54,253 nt of DNA, taken from contig CAMBNY010000011.1 of assembly GCA_945869165.1 (NCBI GenBank), positions 1-54,253 of the forward strand, read 5' to 3'. This document shows, in pieces, positions 8,275 through 17,703 of this stretch (the stretch's first letter is position 1; each line of letters begins with the position of its first letter). A model generated the notes under the pieces. That model was not told where the DNA came from and did not search any database. It was given only the letters and a program-made list of their open reading frames with translations. Position numbers and translations under genes: made by a program. This DNA is from Comamonas sp. lk. GTDB lineage: Bacteria; Pseudomonadota; Gammaproteobacteria; Burkholderiales; Burkholderiaceae_C.

Positions 8275-8934
8275 CTATGCACTCGCGCGGCGCATCCAGA
8301 CGATGCAGCGCTGGGCATCCAGGCCCGGCACTTGCAAAGGTTCCACGTGGAACACCTGCACTTGCGGCGGTAGCACCTGGATTTCTTCGTCCGGGGTTTT
8401 GCCCTTCATCGCCATCCAGAAGCCGCCGGGCAGCAAGGCCTTGTCCGAACCCGCCACCAAATCGGGCAAAGACGAGAAAGCGCGGGCGCTGACCACTTGG
8501 TAGGCCGCGGTCAAACTTTCCACCCGTGCATGCAGGCCGCGCAGGTTCGCCAGCCCCAGGCTGAGGGCGGCTTGCTGGATAAAGCTGGCTTTCTTGGCCA
8601 CGGTGTCGACGCAGTCGACCTGCAATTGCGGCAGGCAGATCGCCAACACCAAACCGGGCAAACCGGCGCCTGAGCCCACATCGAGCAAGCGTATCGGGGC
8701 CGTCATCGCCAGCGCCGCCAGTTGTAAATGCAGCGGCGCGACCACGGCCAGGCAATCCAAAAGATGGTGGCTGAGCATGGCTTGCGGGTCGCGCACCGCC
8801 GTCAGGTTATAGACCTGGTTCCATTTTTGCAGGAGGGCCAGGTAGTCCAGCAAAGCCTGGCGTTGCGCTGGGCTCAGGTCTAAAGCCAGCGCTTCCAGCC
8901 CTGCATCCAAGCCCGCCGCCAGGCTGATGCTCAC
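8275..8934 (-). CDS. rsmG: 16S rRNA m7G527 methyltransferase RsmG
   Basis: A 219-residue RsmG (GidB), which methylates N7 of G527 in 16S rRNA using SAM. The SAM-binding motif [17 protein letters not shown] lies near residues 76-92. The stretches [20 protein letters not shown] and [11 protein letters not shown] are typical of the family. It starts with GTG, and the GTGA overlap with the mnmG stop indicates coupled translation in the classic gidA-gidB pair. The 3' part contains a parS palindrome. The identity is certain by motif and context. Confidence 0.97.
   Translation of the reverse strand: MSISLAAGLDAGLEALALDLSPAQRQALLDYLALLQKWNQVYNLTAVRDPQAMLSHHLLDCLAVVAPLHLQLAALAMTAPIRLLDVGSGAGLPGLVLAICLPQLQVDCVDTVAKKASFIQQAALSLGLANLRGLHARVESLTAAYQVVSARAFSSLPDLVAGSDKALLPGGFWMAMKGKTPDEEIQVLPPQVQVFHVEPLQVPGLDAQRCIVWMRRASA
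8340..8353. other. parS: parS centromere site 2 (inside rsmG)
   Basis: GTTCCACGTGGAAC, a perfect 14-base palindrome of the parS class, 75 bases from site 1 and inside the 3' part of rsmG. It encodes the FHVE residues of RsmG, so the protein tolerates the DNA constraint. Confidence 0.92.
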
Positions 8935-10961
8935 TGCGCGGCCTCGGTCGCAGGCTGCGGTGGCTTGGCCGCAAACTCGCGGAAGTTGCCTTTTTTCAGG
9001 TGGATGAGCAAGAGCGAGATCGTGGCCGGGGTGATGCCGGACATGCGCGAGGCCTGACCCAGGGTTTCGGGGCGCTGCTTGTTCAGGCGCTGGCGCGCCT
9101 CAATACTGAGCGCGGACACCTGCATATAGTCCAAGGTCTCAGGCAAGCGCAGGTTTTCGTAATGTGCAGCGCGGCCCACGTCCTCTTTTTGCCGGTCGAT
9201 GTAGCCGGCGTACTTGATCGCAATCTCCACCTGCTCGATGACGCTTTGCACAAACACATCCTGCGCCGGGGCAAGCACCACTTCAGCAGAAGCTTCGCCC
9301 TGCCCTGCCGACACCGGCAAATCTGGATTTGCAAACCGGCCACCTGCCATAGCCATCAAATCCGCGTAGCCCACTTCGGGGCGGCGCAATAAATCCGCCA
9401 AGCTGTATTCATGTTCCAAAGCCTTGCCCAAGACGCGCTCGGCCTCGGGCGCGGCCAGGTTTTTAGGGCTGACCCACAGGCTGCGCAGGCGCTCGGTTTC
9501 ACGTGAAACAGCGTCTTGCTTGCGACTGAAAGCCTCCCAGCGCGCGTCGTCCACCAGGCCCAGCGCGCGACCTACCGTGGTCAGGCGGGCGTCGGCATTG
9601 TCTTCACGCAGTTGCAGGCGGAACTCGGCGCGACTGGTGAACATGCGGTAAGGCTCGGTCACGCCCTTGGTAATCAGATCATCGACCAACACGCCGATAT
9701 AAGCCTGGTCGCGCGCGGGCAGCCAGGTATCACCGGTGTAGCTGGTGCGGGCACCGGCTTGCAAGGCGGCGTTAATGCCAGCAAACAAGCCCTGCGCCGC
9801 CGCCTCTTCATACCCGGTAGTGCCGTTGATTTGCCCGGCAAAAAACAGGCCCCGGATAGCGCGGGTCTCGAAGCTGCTTTTGAGCTCGCGCGGGTCAAAG
9901 TAGTCGTACTCGATGGCATAGCCGGGCCGCAAAATATGCGCCTTCTCCAGCCCCACCATGCTGCGCACCAAGTCGTACTGCACATCAAAAGGCAAGCTGG
10001 TGGAAATCCCGTTTGGGTAGTACTCGTGGGTACTTAGGCCCTCGGGCTCCAGAAAAATCTGGTGGCTTTCCTTGTCGGCAAAGCGGTTGACCTTGTCTTC
10101 CACGCTGGGGCAGTAGCGCGGGCCCACGCCCTCGATGGTGCCGGTAAACATGGGACTGCGGTCAAAACCGCTGCGGATGATCTCGTGCGTGCGCGCATTG
10201 GTATGCGTAATCCAGCACGGCACTTGCTGCGGGTGCTGCGCTGCCCTGCCCATGAAGCTGAACACCGGCAACTGCGCGCCCATGCCGCCGGGCATGCCGT
10301 CACCCGGCTGCTCCAGGCAGCGCGAGAAATCGATGCTGCGCCCATCCAGACGCGGCGGCGTACCCGTCTTCAGGCGACCTTGCGCCAGCTTCAGCTCTTT
10401 AAGGCGCGCACTCAGGCGCGCCGCTGGCGGGTCCCCGGCACGACCTGCGCCGTAGTTATTCATGCCGACGTGGATCTTGCCGTCCAAAAACGTACCCGCC
10501 GTCAGCACGACCGTAGTCGCTTTAAAAATAATTCCTATTTGCGTAACCGCCCCCACCACGCGGTCGCCTTCCACCAGCAAATCATCGACTGCCTGCTGGA
10601 ACAAAGACAAATTAGGTTGGTTCTCCAGCATGCGGCGTATCGCTGCCTTGTAGAGCACCCGATCGGCCTGGGCGCGGGTAGCGCGCACGGCGGGGCCTTT
10701 GCTGGAATTGAGAATACGAAACTGGATGCCGCTCTCGTCAGTGGCCAGCGCCATCGCGCCGCCCAGAGCATCGACTTCTTTGACCAAGTGGCCTTTGCCG
10801 ATACCGCCGATCGAAGGGTTGCAACTCATCTGCCCCAGCGTCTCGATATTGTGCGTCAGCAAGAGCGTGCTGCAGCCCATGCGCGCTGCCGCCATTGCCG
10901 CTTCGGTGCCGGCATGGCCGCCGCCGACAACGATCACATCAAAGTGTTGGGGATACAGCAT
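8931..10961 (-). CDS. mnmG: tRNA U34 carboxymethylaminomethyl-modification enzyme MnmG
   Basis: A 676-residue MnmG (GidA), the FAD-dependent partner of MnmE that installs the cmnm5 group on the wobble uridine of several tRNAs. The FAD-binding motif [12 protein letters not shown] is at residues 11-22 and [20 protein letters not shown] is near 50-69. The second family signature, [17 protein letters not shown], lies near 375-391. Its partner mnmE is also in this window at 50.5-51.9 kb. It is the first gene of the long minus-strand run, so its promoter should lie between 10962 and the divergent aldolase gene. A parS site lies inside it and encodes VSRET. Confidence 0.98.
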   Translation of the reverse strand: MLYPQHFDVIVVGGGHAGTEAAMAAARMGCSTLLLTHNIETLGQMSCNPSIGGIGKGHLVKEVDALGGAMALATDESGIQFRILNSSKGPAVRATRAQADRVLYKAAIRRMLENQPNLSLFQQAVDDLLVEGDRVVGAVTQIGIIFKATTVVLTAGTFLDGKIHVGMNNYGAGRAGDPPAARLSARLKELKLAQGRLKTGTPPRLDGRSIDFSRCLEQPGDGMPGGMGAQLPVFSFMGRAAQHPQQVPCWITHTNARTHEIIRSGFDRSPMFTGTIEGVGPRYCPSVEDKVNRFADKESHQIFLEPEGLSTHEYYPNGISTSLPFDVQYDLVRSMVGLEKAHILRPGYAIEYDYFDPRELKSSFETRAIRGLFFAGQINGTTGYEEAAAQGLFAGINAALQAGARTSYTGDTWLPARDQAYIGVLVDDLITKGVTEPYRMFTSRAEFRLQLREDNADARLTTVGRALGLVDDARWEAFSRKQDAVSRETERLRSLWVSPKNLAAPEAERVLGKALEHEYSLADLLRRPEVGYADLMAMAGGRFANPDLPVSAGQGEASAEVVLAPAQDVFVQSVIEQVEIAIKYAGYIDRQKEDVGRAAHYENLRLPETLDYMQVSALSIEARQRLNKQRPETLGQASRMSGITPATISLLLIHLKKGNFREFAAKPPQPATEAAQ
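9496..9509. other. parS: parS centromere site 3 (inside mnmG)
   Basis: GTTTCACGTGAAAC, an exact match to the 14-base parS core, inside the 3' half of mnmG where it encodes VSRET. It is about 1.2 kb from the other two sites, so the three form a small ParB-loading cluster. Confidence 0.95.
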
Positions 10962-11095
10962 GGCGCGCAGTCCAAATCAAGGGGGGACTGCATTTTAGGC
11001 GGCGCTGTCGCACACGTGATGGCTTAGTCATTTCCCTCAATGCGCGCGCGAAAGCTATGGGTTAGAGTGAAGTGCACATCCACAGGAGTTTTCGT

Positions 11096-11851
11096 ATGCA
11101 TATCCCCTCGGTCAAAGACCAAGTTAGCGAGCAAGAATGGCAATTACGCGTGGACCTGGCCGCGTGCTACCGTCTGGTCGCCGCCTATGGCTGGAGCGAC
11201 CTCATCTTCACCCACATCAGCGCCCGCCTGCCCGGCGAAGAGCACCATTTTTTGATCAACCCCTACGGCTTGCTGTTTGAAGAAATCACTGCCAGCAGCT
11301 TGATCAAAGTGGACCAGCAGTGCAACAAATTAATGGACTCGCCCTTCCCGGTCAACCCAGCCGGGTTTGTCATCCACAGCGCAGTGCATGCGGTGCGCGA
11401 AGACGCCGGTTGCGTGCTGCACACCCACACCCGCGCCGGCGTCGCGGTCAGCGCCCAGGCTTGCGGCGTGCTGCCCATCAGCCAGCAATCGACCTTTGTG
11501 CTGGCCTCTTTGGGCTACCACAGCTACGAAGGTGTCGCCCTGCGCGACGATGAAAAACCGCGCCTGCAAGCCGACCTGGGTAGCGCCAACCACCTGATGC
11601 TGCGCAACCATGGCCTGCTGACCGTAGGCACCTCCATCCCGGAAGCCTTCTTGCTGATGTACAACTTTGAGTCCACTTGCCAGATCCAGATCAGCGCGCA
11701 AGCAGGCGGCGAACTCACCCAGGTAGACCCGCGCATCATCGACGGCGTAGGGCACGCGATGCGCACCCAAAGCAATGGCATCGGCGGGGCGTTTGCTTGG
11801 CCGGCGATGTTGCGTAAGTTGGATCGGATGGATAGTAGTTTTCGCAGTTAA
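11096..11851 (+). CDS. Class II aldolase/adducin family protein
   Basis: A 251-residue protein of the class II aldolase/adducin family, zinc enzymes related to fuculose- and ribulose-phosphate aldolases. The metal-site histidines are seen in HTHTRAGVAV (about residue 107) and in the later MLRNHGLLTVG. The GWSDLIFTHISAR stretch is also typical. Members with this architecture often act as aldolases or decarboxylases on small sugar-like or hydroxy acids, but no substrate can be assigned. The start at 11096 is chosen because ACAGGAG lies 7 bases before it. The gene is divergent from mnmG and ends in a terminator hairpin. Confidence 0.85.
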   Translation: MHIPSVKDQVSEQEWQLRVDLAACYRLVAAYGWSDLIFTHISARLPGEEHHFLINPYGLLFEEITASSLIKVDQQCNKLMDSPFPVNPAGFVIHSAVHAVREDAGCVLHTHTRAGVAVSAQACGVLPISQQSTFVLASLGYHSYEGVALRDDEKPRLQADLGSANHLMLRNHGLLTVGTSIPEAFLLMYNFESTCQIQISAQAGGELTQVDPRIIDGVGHAMRTQSNGIGGAFAWPAMLRKLDRMDSSFRS

Positions 11852-11889
11852 TTTTGTCTCCCGCTTGTTTGTCCCCCGCTTCCCCCCCG

Positions 11890-11917
11890 CCCCTTCACCC
11901 CCGCCGGGGTGAAGGGG
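11890..11917. repeat. 12-bp perfect inverted repeat after the aldolase gene
   Basis: CCCCTTCACCCC and GGGGTGAAGGGG pair perfectly around a 4-base loop (CGCC). There is no T-run directly after it. It may assist the downstream terminator or be part of the repeat-rich spacer. Confidence 0.75.
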
Positions 11918-11926
11918 AGCTGGAAT

Positions 11927-11944
11927 ACCCAATTTGGGTTTTTT
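11927..11944 (+). terminator. Rho-independent terminator after the class II aldolase
   Basis: A short GC-containing stem (ACCCA/TGGGT with a 3-base loop) runs straight into six T residues. It lies 75 bases after the aldolase stop and is correctly oriented for it. Confidence 0.65.
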
Positions 11945-12334
11945 AGGCCGGAGGCGAGTGTTGGTGCGGGAGGCTGCGGTGCGGGTTTGTTAGCCCAGAT
12001 TGGTGAGCGTGGCTGTCGTAGTCAATCGATGGGCGCCCGGTGCGGCGATGGCTGCGGCTGCGGCTGCGGCTGCGAGCAAAAGCAAAAGCAAAGGCAAGAA
12101 CAAAAACAAGCGCGCGAGGGCGCGCGCACTGCGCCCCAACAAGCATGTGCAAGGTGAGCGCAGCGAACGAGCACACGCGGGCTTCCTGGGCCATCGGCCG
12201 TGCTGAGCAACGCAGCGGCGACCGGATCAGGGCGGGCGCTTGTTTGAGCGAAGCGAGTTTGCGCACGACCCCGGGCGGCGCGAGTAGCGCAAGGTACCCC
12301 GAAGGGGCACGGCCTTTGGCTCGCCTTTCTTTTG

Positions 12335-12369
12335 CTTATCTTTTCTTTGGCGAAGCAAAGAAAAGTAAG
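12335..12369. repeat. Hairpin repeat, copy 1
   Basis: A long stem of the type CTT(T)TCTTT / AAAGAAAAGTAAG closes on the loop GGCGAAGC, with one unpaired base in the left arm. The surrounding 60 bases (about 12311-12372) match copy 2, 120 bases downstream, with scattered differences. Confidence 0.75.
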
Positions 12370-12454
12370 GCCCGCGGCAGGCGCAAGCCCAGCAGCAAGC
12401 AAAAAAGCCGGCTGCAAGCCAAACACACAAGGCTATTGGCTCGCCCTTTCTTTG

Positions 12455-12488
12455 GCTACTTTCTTTAGGCGAAGCAAAAGAAAGTAGC
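12455..12488. repeat. Hairpin repeat, copy 2, also likely terminator of the YbfB-type MFS gene
   Basis: GCTACTTTCTTT and AAAGAAAGTAGC form a perfect 12-bp stem around AGGCGAAGCA. It ends six bases beyond the stop of the minus-strand MFS gene, so it is placed to stop that transcript. The same GGCGAAGC loop occurs in copy 1. Confidence 0.75.
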
Positions 12489-12493
12489 TCGGC

Positions 12494-13696
12494 CTACAGG
12501 CCGAAACCGGTATTCAAAGCCAGCGGCTTTTGCCGCCAAGCCAACCCCGCCCCCACCCACAACGCTATCGCAGAAACCAACAAGCCCCACGCCAAACCAC
12601 CCTCGCCATCGGCAATCCAACCCACCATGGTCGGCCCGGCAATCTGGCCCGCTGCAAACACCACAGTAAAAGCGCTGATACCAGCAGCCCATTGGTGTTG
12701 CGGTAAGTTGTGCCGCACCAGTGCGGTACTGGAGGCGACGATAGACAAAAACACCCCACCAAACACGATGCCCGAAAACATCAACACGGTGAAGTTGTCG
12801 GACACCGCTGGCAACAGCGTAGCCAAACCCAGCAAACCATTGAGCAAAGCCATGGCACGCCCGCCTTTTTCGCGGTCCAGCAAGCGCGCCCACACCCACG
12901 AAGACGCCATCACTGCCACGCCGAGTACGGCATAAAAAATCACGATGGACTGCGTGCTATTGCCCTCGGCGCGCAGCAAAGCCACGACAAAAGTCATATA
13001 GCCAATGTAGCCAACACCAAACATGCCGTAGCCCGCCAAGCCATAGGCCAAGGGCCGCAAAGCCACAGAATTTCGCTTAGCTTGCTGGCCCGCTGGTGCG
13101 CCATTTGCCAACTGCCTGGCGGGCCAACGCAACACCAAACTGCCCAGAAAACACACCGCCGCCATCAACCACCAGGCGTAGCGCCAGCCGTGGGGCTGCG
13201 CCGCAAAAAACTCCAAAGCCCAGGGCACTAACACCGCCGACACCGTGATACCCAAGCCGGTGCCGCCGTAATACACCCCGAGCAACCAGCCCGCTCGCTG
13301 CGGATCTTGTGCGCCCAAACGCGCTGCCAGCAAGCCGCCAGTGACAAACACCGAGGCACTGGCAAGCCCTGCAAGAAAACGCTGTACCAACAGCACCGAA
13401 GCATCCGTAAAGAAACCGCTCAAAGCCATAAACACCGTCGCCGCCAGCGCGCCGCGCGACAAAAGCAATACCGGGTCCCAACGCCGCAAGGCCCAAGGGG
13501 CAAGCAAAGCGCCCATCAAATAGCCAGCGGCATTGACCGTGTTCATCGCACCGGCCAGGGTGTAGCTCCAGGCCAGGTCCTCGCGCATGGCGGGCAGGAG
13601 CAGGCCATATGCAAAACGGGTAATACCCAATGAAAGCGCAGCGCCTACCGACAAAGCCAATGCGAGGGCAAAAAGGCGCCCTGGGGAAGCTTGCAC
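12494..13696 (-). CDS. MFS transporter, YbfB/YjiJ family
   Basis: An inner-membrane transporter of about 400 residues of the YbfB/YjiJ branch of the major facilitator superfamily. The N-terminal segment LGITRFAYGLLLPAMREDLAWSYT-like, followed by MNTVNAAGYLMGAL, is characteristic of this branch. Hydrophobic segments continue to the end. GTG at 13696 is chosen because GGAG lies 5 bases upstream. GTG at 13702, two codons further out, is also possible. It is divergent from the old yellow enzyme gene across about 110 bases and could share regulation with it. The substrate is unknown. Confidence 0.83.
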   Translation of the reverse strand: MQASPGRLFALALALSVGAALSLGITRFAYGLLLPAMREDLAWSYTLAGAMNTVNAAGYLMGALLAPWALRRWDPVLLLSRGALAATVFMALSGFFTDASVLLVQRFLAGLASASVFVTGGLLAARLGAQDPQRAGWLLGVYYGGTGLGITVSAVLVPWALEFFAAQPHGWRYAWWLMAAVCFLGSLVLRWPARQLANGAPAGQQAKRNSVALRPLAYGLAGYGMFGVGYIGYMTFVVALLRAEGNSTQSIVIFYAVLGVAVMASSWVWARLLDREKGGRAMALLNGLLGLATLLPAVSDNFTVLMFSGIVFGGVFLSIVASSTALVRHNLPQHQWAAGISAFTVVFAAGQIAGPTMVGWIADGEGGLAWGLLVSAIALWVGAGLAWRQKPLALNTGFGL

Positions 13697-13744
13697 ATAC
13701 ACTCCAAAAAATTCATCAGTCGCCCAATTGTGAGGCCTGCATTG

Positions 13745-13762
13745 CGCAAGCTACTCGCAAGC
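13745..13762. promoter_or_regulatory. Direct repeat in the MFS/OYE divergent promoter region
   Basis: CGCAAGC occurs twice, starting 11 bases apart (13745 and 13756), about one helical turn. This is a plausible operator for a regulator controlling the divergent MFS and ene-reductase genes, but no regulator gene is adjacent. Tentative. Confidence 0.3.
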
Positions 13763-13807
13763 GATACACCGGCACCCGAACACAAGGAATACAGGAAAAC
13801 ACACACC

Positions 13808-14929
13808 ATGGCCGATTTGTTTGAACCCCTGCGCGTAGGCGCTCTTGACTTGCCACACCGCCTGGTTATGGCGCCCTTAACGCGCAACCGCGCGCCCGGC
13901 TCTTTGGCCCATGCGGGCATGGCGCGCTACTACGCCCAGCGCGCCGACCCGCAGCAAGGTGCGGCCCTGATCATCAGCGAAGCCACCGCGATCAGCCACC
14001 AGGCGCAAGGCTATTCTGACGTACCCGGCATTTGGAGCGATGCGCAGGTAGCGGCCTGGAAACCCATTACCGCAGCAGTGCATGCGGCAGGCGGACGCAT
14101 CTTTATGCAGCTTTGGCATGTAGGGCGCGTCTCGCATGTGGACTTGCAGCCAGAGGGCCAGGCGCCGGTTGCGCCCTCGGCGATTACCGCGAACACCAAG
14201 ACCGTGCTTATCAAAGATGGCGCTCCTAAATTCGTCGCCACCTCGGCGCCACGCGCTTTGGCCATCGAAGAAATTCCCGGCATCGTGGAGGACTACCGGC
14301 ATGCTGCGCGCAATGCGGTAGCCGCAGGTTTTGATGGCGTAGAACTACACGCAGCTAACGGCTATTTGATTGACCAATTTTTGCGCTCAGGCAGCAACCG
14401 CCGCGAGGACGCTTATGGCGGGCCGGTGCCCAACCGGGCGCGCTTGCTCATCGAGGTAATGCAGGCTTTGTGCGAGGAAATTGGCGGGCCGCGCTGCGCA
14501 CTACGCCTCTCGCCCGTAACACCTGCCAACGATGCGTTTGACCCCGAGCCCAAAGCCTTGTTCACGCATGTAGTGCAAGCGCTCGGGCCCATGGGTCTGG
14601 CCTATGTGCATGTGATCGAAGGCTCGACCATTGCCGAGCGCGATTACCAGCAGGGCGAGGGGCCTTTTGACTACGCGGCTTTGCGCCAGGCCTACCGCGC
14701 TGCCGGAGGACAAGGCGCCTGGATGGTGAACAACGGCTACGACCAGGCCCTGGCCGAAAAAGCCTTGGCCGAAGGCGCGGACCTGGTGTCTTTCGGGCGC
14801 TTGTTTATCGCCAACCCCGACCTTACCGAGCGTATGCGCCAAGGCGCCCCACTCAACACGCCGGACCGCATGACGTTTTATGGCGGTGGTGACAAGGGCT
14901 ATACCGATTACCCGGTGCTTAAACCCTAA
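13808..14929 (+). CDS. Old yellow enzyme family alkene reductase (NemA-like)
   Basis: A 373-residue FMN-dependent ene-reductase of the old yellow enzyme family, which reduces activated C=C bonds or nitro groups with NAD(P)H. The N-terminal FMN region (LPHRLVMAPLTRNRA), the catalytic His/Asn motif ELHAANGYLIDQFLRSGSN, and the NRREDAYGG stretch are all present. The length matches NemA. The start at 13808 is preferred over an upstream in-frame ATG because family members begin with ADLFEPLRVG. It ends exactly one base before the convergent copA stop. A role in electrophile or nitro-compound detoxification is likely; the natural substrate is unknown. Confidence 0.92.
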   Translation: MADLFEPLRVGALDLPHRLVMAPLTRNRAPGSLAHAGMARYYAQRADPQQGAALIISEATAISHQAQGYSDVPGIWSDAQVAAWKPITAAVHAAGGRIFMQLWHVGRVSHVDLQPEGQAPVAPSAITANTKTVLIKDGAPKFVATSAPRALAIEEIPGIVEDYRHAARNAVAAGFDGVELHAANGYLIDQFLRSGSNRREDAYGGPVPNRARLLIEVMQALCEEIGGPRCALRLSPVTPANDAFDPEPKALFTHVVQALGPMGLAYVHVIEGSTIAERDYQQGEGPFDYAALRQAYRAAGGQGAWMVNNGYDQALAEKALAEGADLVSFGRLFIANPDLTERMRQGAPLNTPDRMTFYGGGDKGYTDYPVLKP

Positions 14930-17245
14930 TCAAGGCCCTTTCCAACGCTTGAGCAACAAGGCATTGGCCATCACACTGACCGAGCTGAGTGCCATGGCGC
15001 CACCGGCCAGCACCGGATGCAAATAGCCTAAGGCAGCCAGCGGAATGCCGGCTGCGTTGTAGAAAAATGCCCAAAACAGGTTTTGACGGATCTTGGCGAC
15101 CGTCAGGCGCGAAATGTCCAGGGCCGCCAGCACCAGGCGCGGATCGCCGCGCATCAGGGTAATGCCCGCAGCCTGCATGGCCACATCGGTGCCGCCGCCA
15201 TCGGGGTTGGACATGGCCATGCCCACATCCGCAGCGGCCAGCGCAGGTGCATCGTTCACGCCGTCGCCGACCATGGCTACGGTATGCGCTTTGCCGCCAT
15301 GGGCTGCGGTTTTCAAACCGCGCACGCGCTGGGCTTTGTCGCCCGGCAAAACACCGGCCAGTACCTCGGTACTGCCCTCGCTGGCATCAAGCCCCAGGCG
15401 CACCGCCATGACCCTTGCTGCACCCCAGTTGTCACCCGAAATCATGACCACTTGTATGCCCTTGGCGCGCAGACCGGCAATCGCTTGCTGCGCCCCGGCT
15501 TTGGGCTCGTCGTTAAAGCCCATGCAAGCGCGTACCTGCCAGCGGCCGTCTTGCAAACAGGCCAGGGCCGACACACTGCTGCCCTGGGCTTGCAGCGCAC
15601 GCGCTTGCACGCCTAGGGGCGAGGCATCCAAAGCCTCGCCGCCGCCTTGCAATTCCAGTATCCAGGGCCAACTGCCCAAGGCATAGCTTTGCCCATCGAC
15701 TTTGCCAAAACTGCCCCGCCCAGGCACAGCCTGTACATCTTGCGGCGCGACCCAGGTAGTGCCTTGCGTTTTCGCATAGGCCAATACGGTGCGGGCCAGC
15801 GGATGTTCGCTGCCGCTTTGCAAGCTGGCGCACACGCGCAGCAGCTCGTGCTCTGGCAAACCAGGCAAGGGCAAAGAGGCTCCCACCGCGCCGGCAGGCG
15901 GCATATCCGCCACCACAAAACGCGTCAACCTGGGTCGGCCCTCGGTGAGCGTGCCGGTTTTGTCAAAAGCAACTACATCCACGCGGTGCGCAAGCTCTAG
16001 CGCCTCTGCATCCTTAATCAAGATGCCGTATTTCGCCGCCACACCCGTACCGGCCATGATGGCCACCGGCGTCGCCAGGCCCAGCGCGCAAGGGCAGGCA
16101 ATCACCAGCACCGCCACCGCGCGTATCAGCGCTACTTCCAGCGGCTGGCCCACTAGCATCCAGCACGCCACCGTAGCCAGCGCCAGCACCAAGACCACCG
16201 GTACAAATACCGCACTAACTTGGTCCACCAGACGCTGTATCGGCGCTTTCGCGGCCTGCGCGTCTTCCACCAGGCGGATGATGTGCGACAGCACGGTTTG
16301 CGTGCCCACCGCAGTCAAGCGCACCAGCACACGCCCATCGCCATTGATGCTGCCGCCATGGACACGCGCACCCACGTTTTTGCTAACGGGCATGGATTCG
16401 CCCGTCAGCATGGATTCATCGGCCTGGGTCTGGCCTTCGCTAATCAGGCCATCGGCGGCAAAGCGCTCGCCGGCTTTGACCACCACCACATCACCGACCA
16501 GCAGCTCGGACACCGGTACATCCACTTCGCCGTCCGGGCCCAGCCAATGTGCGCGCGCCGGGCGTAACGCATGCAAGGCGCGTATGGCAGAAGTGGTTTG
16601 GCGCTTGGCGCGCACTTCTAGCCATTTGCCCAGCAGCACCAGCGTAATCACCAGGGCCGAGCCTTCAAAATACAAATGCACCATCGCCCCTTGCGGCGCG
16701 CGCAGCCATAGCCACACCGACAAAGCCCAGCCCGCCGTGGTGCCCAGCGCGACCAGCAAATCCATATTGCCACTGGCCGCCCGCACCGCATGCCACGCAG
16801 CCTTATAAAAGCGCGCACCCAGCACAAACTGCACAGGGGTAGCCAGCGCAAACTGCCAGGCCGCGGGCAACATCCAATGCCATCCCGCAAGCTCACCGAG
16901 CATCGGCAAAACCAGGGGGATAGACAAGGCAAAACCCCAAGCCACCGGGCCAAAACCGGCCCAGGCAGAAGGATCAGGGGCATCTAGCGCCGCGTCCGAT
17001 TCTTTGGGTTCATAACCGGCATCGCGCACCGCTCTGCGCACCAGGGCGTCCACCGGCGTGTCGGCGTTTTGGTTGGCGACATAGGCCACGCGGGCGGACT
17101 CGGTAGCTAAATTCACACTGGCGCTTTGCACACCGGGGACGCGCAGCAGCGCTTTTTCCACCCTCCCTACACAGGACGCGCAAGTCATACCGCCAATGCC
17201 AATATCCAGGGAAAGCGGCACGCTGGTACTTGTGGTGTCAGGCAT
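14930..17245 (-). CDS. copA: Copper-exporting P1B-type ATPase
   Basis: A 771-residue heavy-metal P-type ATPase that exports Cu(I) across the inner membrane. In order: an N-terminal HMA domain with GMTCASC (about residues 18-24), the actuator motif TGES, the membrane metal site CPC in [12 protein letters not shown], the phosphorylation site DKTGTLTEG, and the hinge [13 protein letters not shown] together with the HMA motif points to copper (CopA) rather than zinc. There is one HMA domain. A copper chaperone gene is divergent 89 bases away. I see no clear CueR dyad between them. Confidence 0.93.
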   Translation of the reverse strand: MPDTTSTSVPLSLDIGIGGMTCASCVGRVEKALLRVPGVQSASVNLATESARVAYVANQNADTPVDALVRRAVRDAGYEPKESDAALDAPDPSAWAGFGPVAWGFALSIPLVLPMLGELAGWHWMLPAAWQFALATPVQFVLGARFYKAAWHAVRAASGNMDLLVALGTTAGWALSVWLWLRAPQGAMVHLYFEGSALVITLVLLGKWLEVRAKRQTTSAIRALHALRPARAHWLGPDGEVDVPVSELLVGDVVVVKAGERFAADGLISEGQTQADESMLTGESMPVSKNVGARVHGGSINGDGRVLVRLTAVGTQTVLSHIIRLVEDAQAAKAPIQRLVDQVSAVFVPVVLVLALATVACWMLVGQPLEVALIRAVAVLVIACPCALGLATPVAIMAGTGVAAKYGILIKDAEALELAHRVDVVAFDKTGTLTEGRPRLTRFVVADMPPAGAVGASLPLPGLPEHELLRVCASLQSGSEHPLARTVLAYAKTQGTTWVAPQDVQAVPGRGSFGKVDGQSYALGSWPWILELQGGGEALDASPLGVQARALQAQGSSVSALACLQDGRWQVRACMGFNDEPKAGAQQAIAGLRAKGIQVVMISGDNWGAARVMAVRLGLDASEGSTEVLAGVLPGDKAQRVRGLKTAAHGGKAHTVAMVGDGVNDAPALAAADVGMAMSNPDGGGTDVAMQAAGITLMRGDPRLVLAALDISRLTVAKIRQNLFWAFFYNAAGIPLAALGYLHPVLAGGAMALSSVSVMANALLLKRWKGP

Positions 17246-17334
17246 GAGAGAAGCCTTTGTTGTGGGTCAAAAAAATCACGCCCGCGCCGATGCACAATGG
17301 CAGGAAGCTATCACGCTGTTTTGAAAGTTGTACC

Positions 17335-17532
17335 ATGAACTATGAATTTACCGTGACCGGAATGACCTGCGGCCATTGCGAAAAAGCAGTGACCAAAGCC
17401 GTTCAAAAACAAGACCCTGAGGCCCAGGTGCTTATCTATCGGGACCAGAATCTGGTGCAGATAAGTTCCACCAAGGAGCGTGAAACACTGCGTCAGGCGA
17501 TTGTCGAGGAAGGCTATGCGGTCGCGTCTTGA
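17335..17532 (+). CDS. copZ: Copper chaperone, HMA domain
   Basis: A 65-residue single HMA-domain protein with the Cu(I)-binding GMTCGHCEKAV motif (about residues 8-18), a size and motif typical of CopZ. It would hand Cu(I) to the CopA encoded on the other strand. The start at 17335 is chosen because the domain's first strand (MNYEFTVTGMTC) begins there. The upstream reading frame has no domain. No clear RBS precedes it. An inverted repeat CTTGAC-ACGC-GTCAAG begins just inside its stop region (17527-17542). Confidence 0.9.
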   Translation: MNYEFTVTGMTCGHCEKAVTKAVQKQDPEAQVLIYRDQNLVQISSTKERETLRQAIVEEGYAVAS

Positions 17533-17703
17533 CACGCGTCAAGCTCCCTGCGCAGTAGCAGCAAAAAGTACAACGGACCCGCGAAAAACCGCCCAACTTT
17601 ACAAAGCCTTGCCATGGCGTAACACCGGCCACATACAGGCAGCGCACTATAGAGCGGTCCGACAAAGCATCCCGCTCGATCGGAACTCCTAAGGAAACTT
17701 GTC

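Larger units (their letters stand above)
11945..12493. repeat. Repeat-rich, low-complexity intergenic spacer
   Basis: This stretch of about 550 bases has no believable gene. It holds a GGCTGC microsatellite (about four units, 12050-12074) and a run of AGCAAA-like units (12075-12110). A mosaic of short imperfect repeats follows (for example GCGCAGCGAACGAG and GAGCGAAGCGAG). Two related hairpins lie at 12335-12369 and 12455-12488. Such spacers, with TTTCTTTGGCGAAGCAAAG-type hairpins, are familiar from Burkholderiales genomes (recollection, not searched). Open frames through it are repetitive Arg/Lys/Ala-rich translations and are not called. Confidence 0.7.

Noticed and set aside
10062-11027. 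Long open frame antisense to mnmG
   Set aside because: It is fully opposite a certain gene and has no recognisable domain; long antisense frames are expected at this GC content.
11909-12468. Overlapping open frames in the spacer after the aldolase gene
   Set aside because: They are low-complexity translations of microsatellites and hairpin repeats, with no domain, conserved start or ribosome site.
17246-17334. CueR operator between copA and copZ
   Set aside because: No convincing dyad with the long -35/-10 spacer of MerR-type promoters was found.
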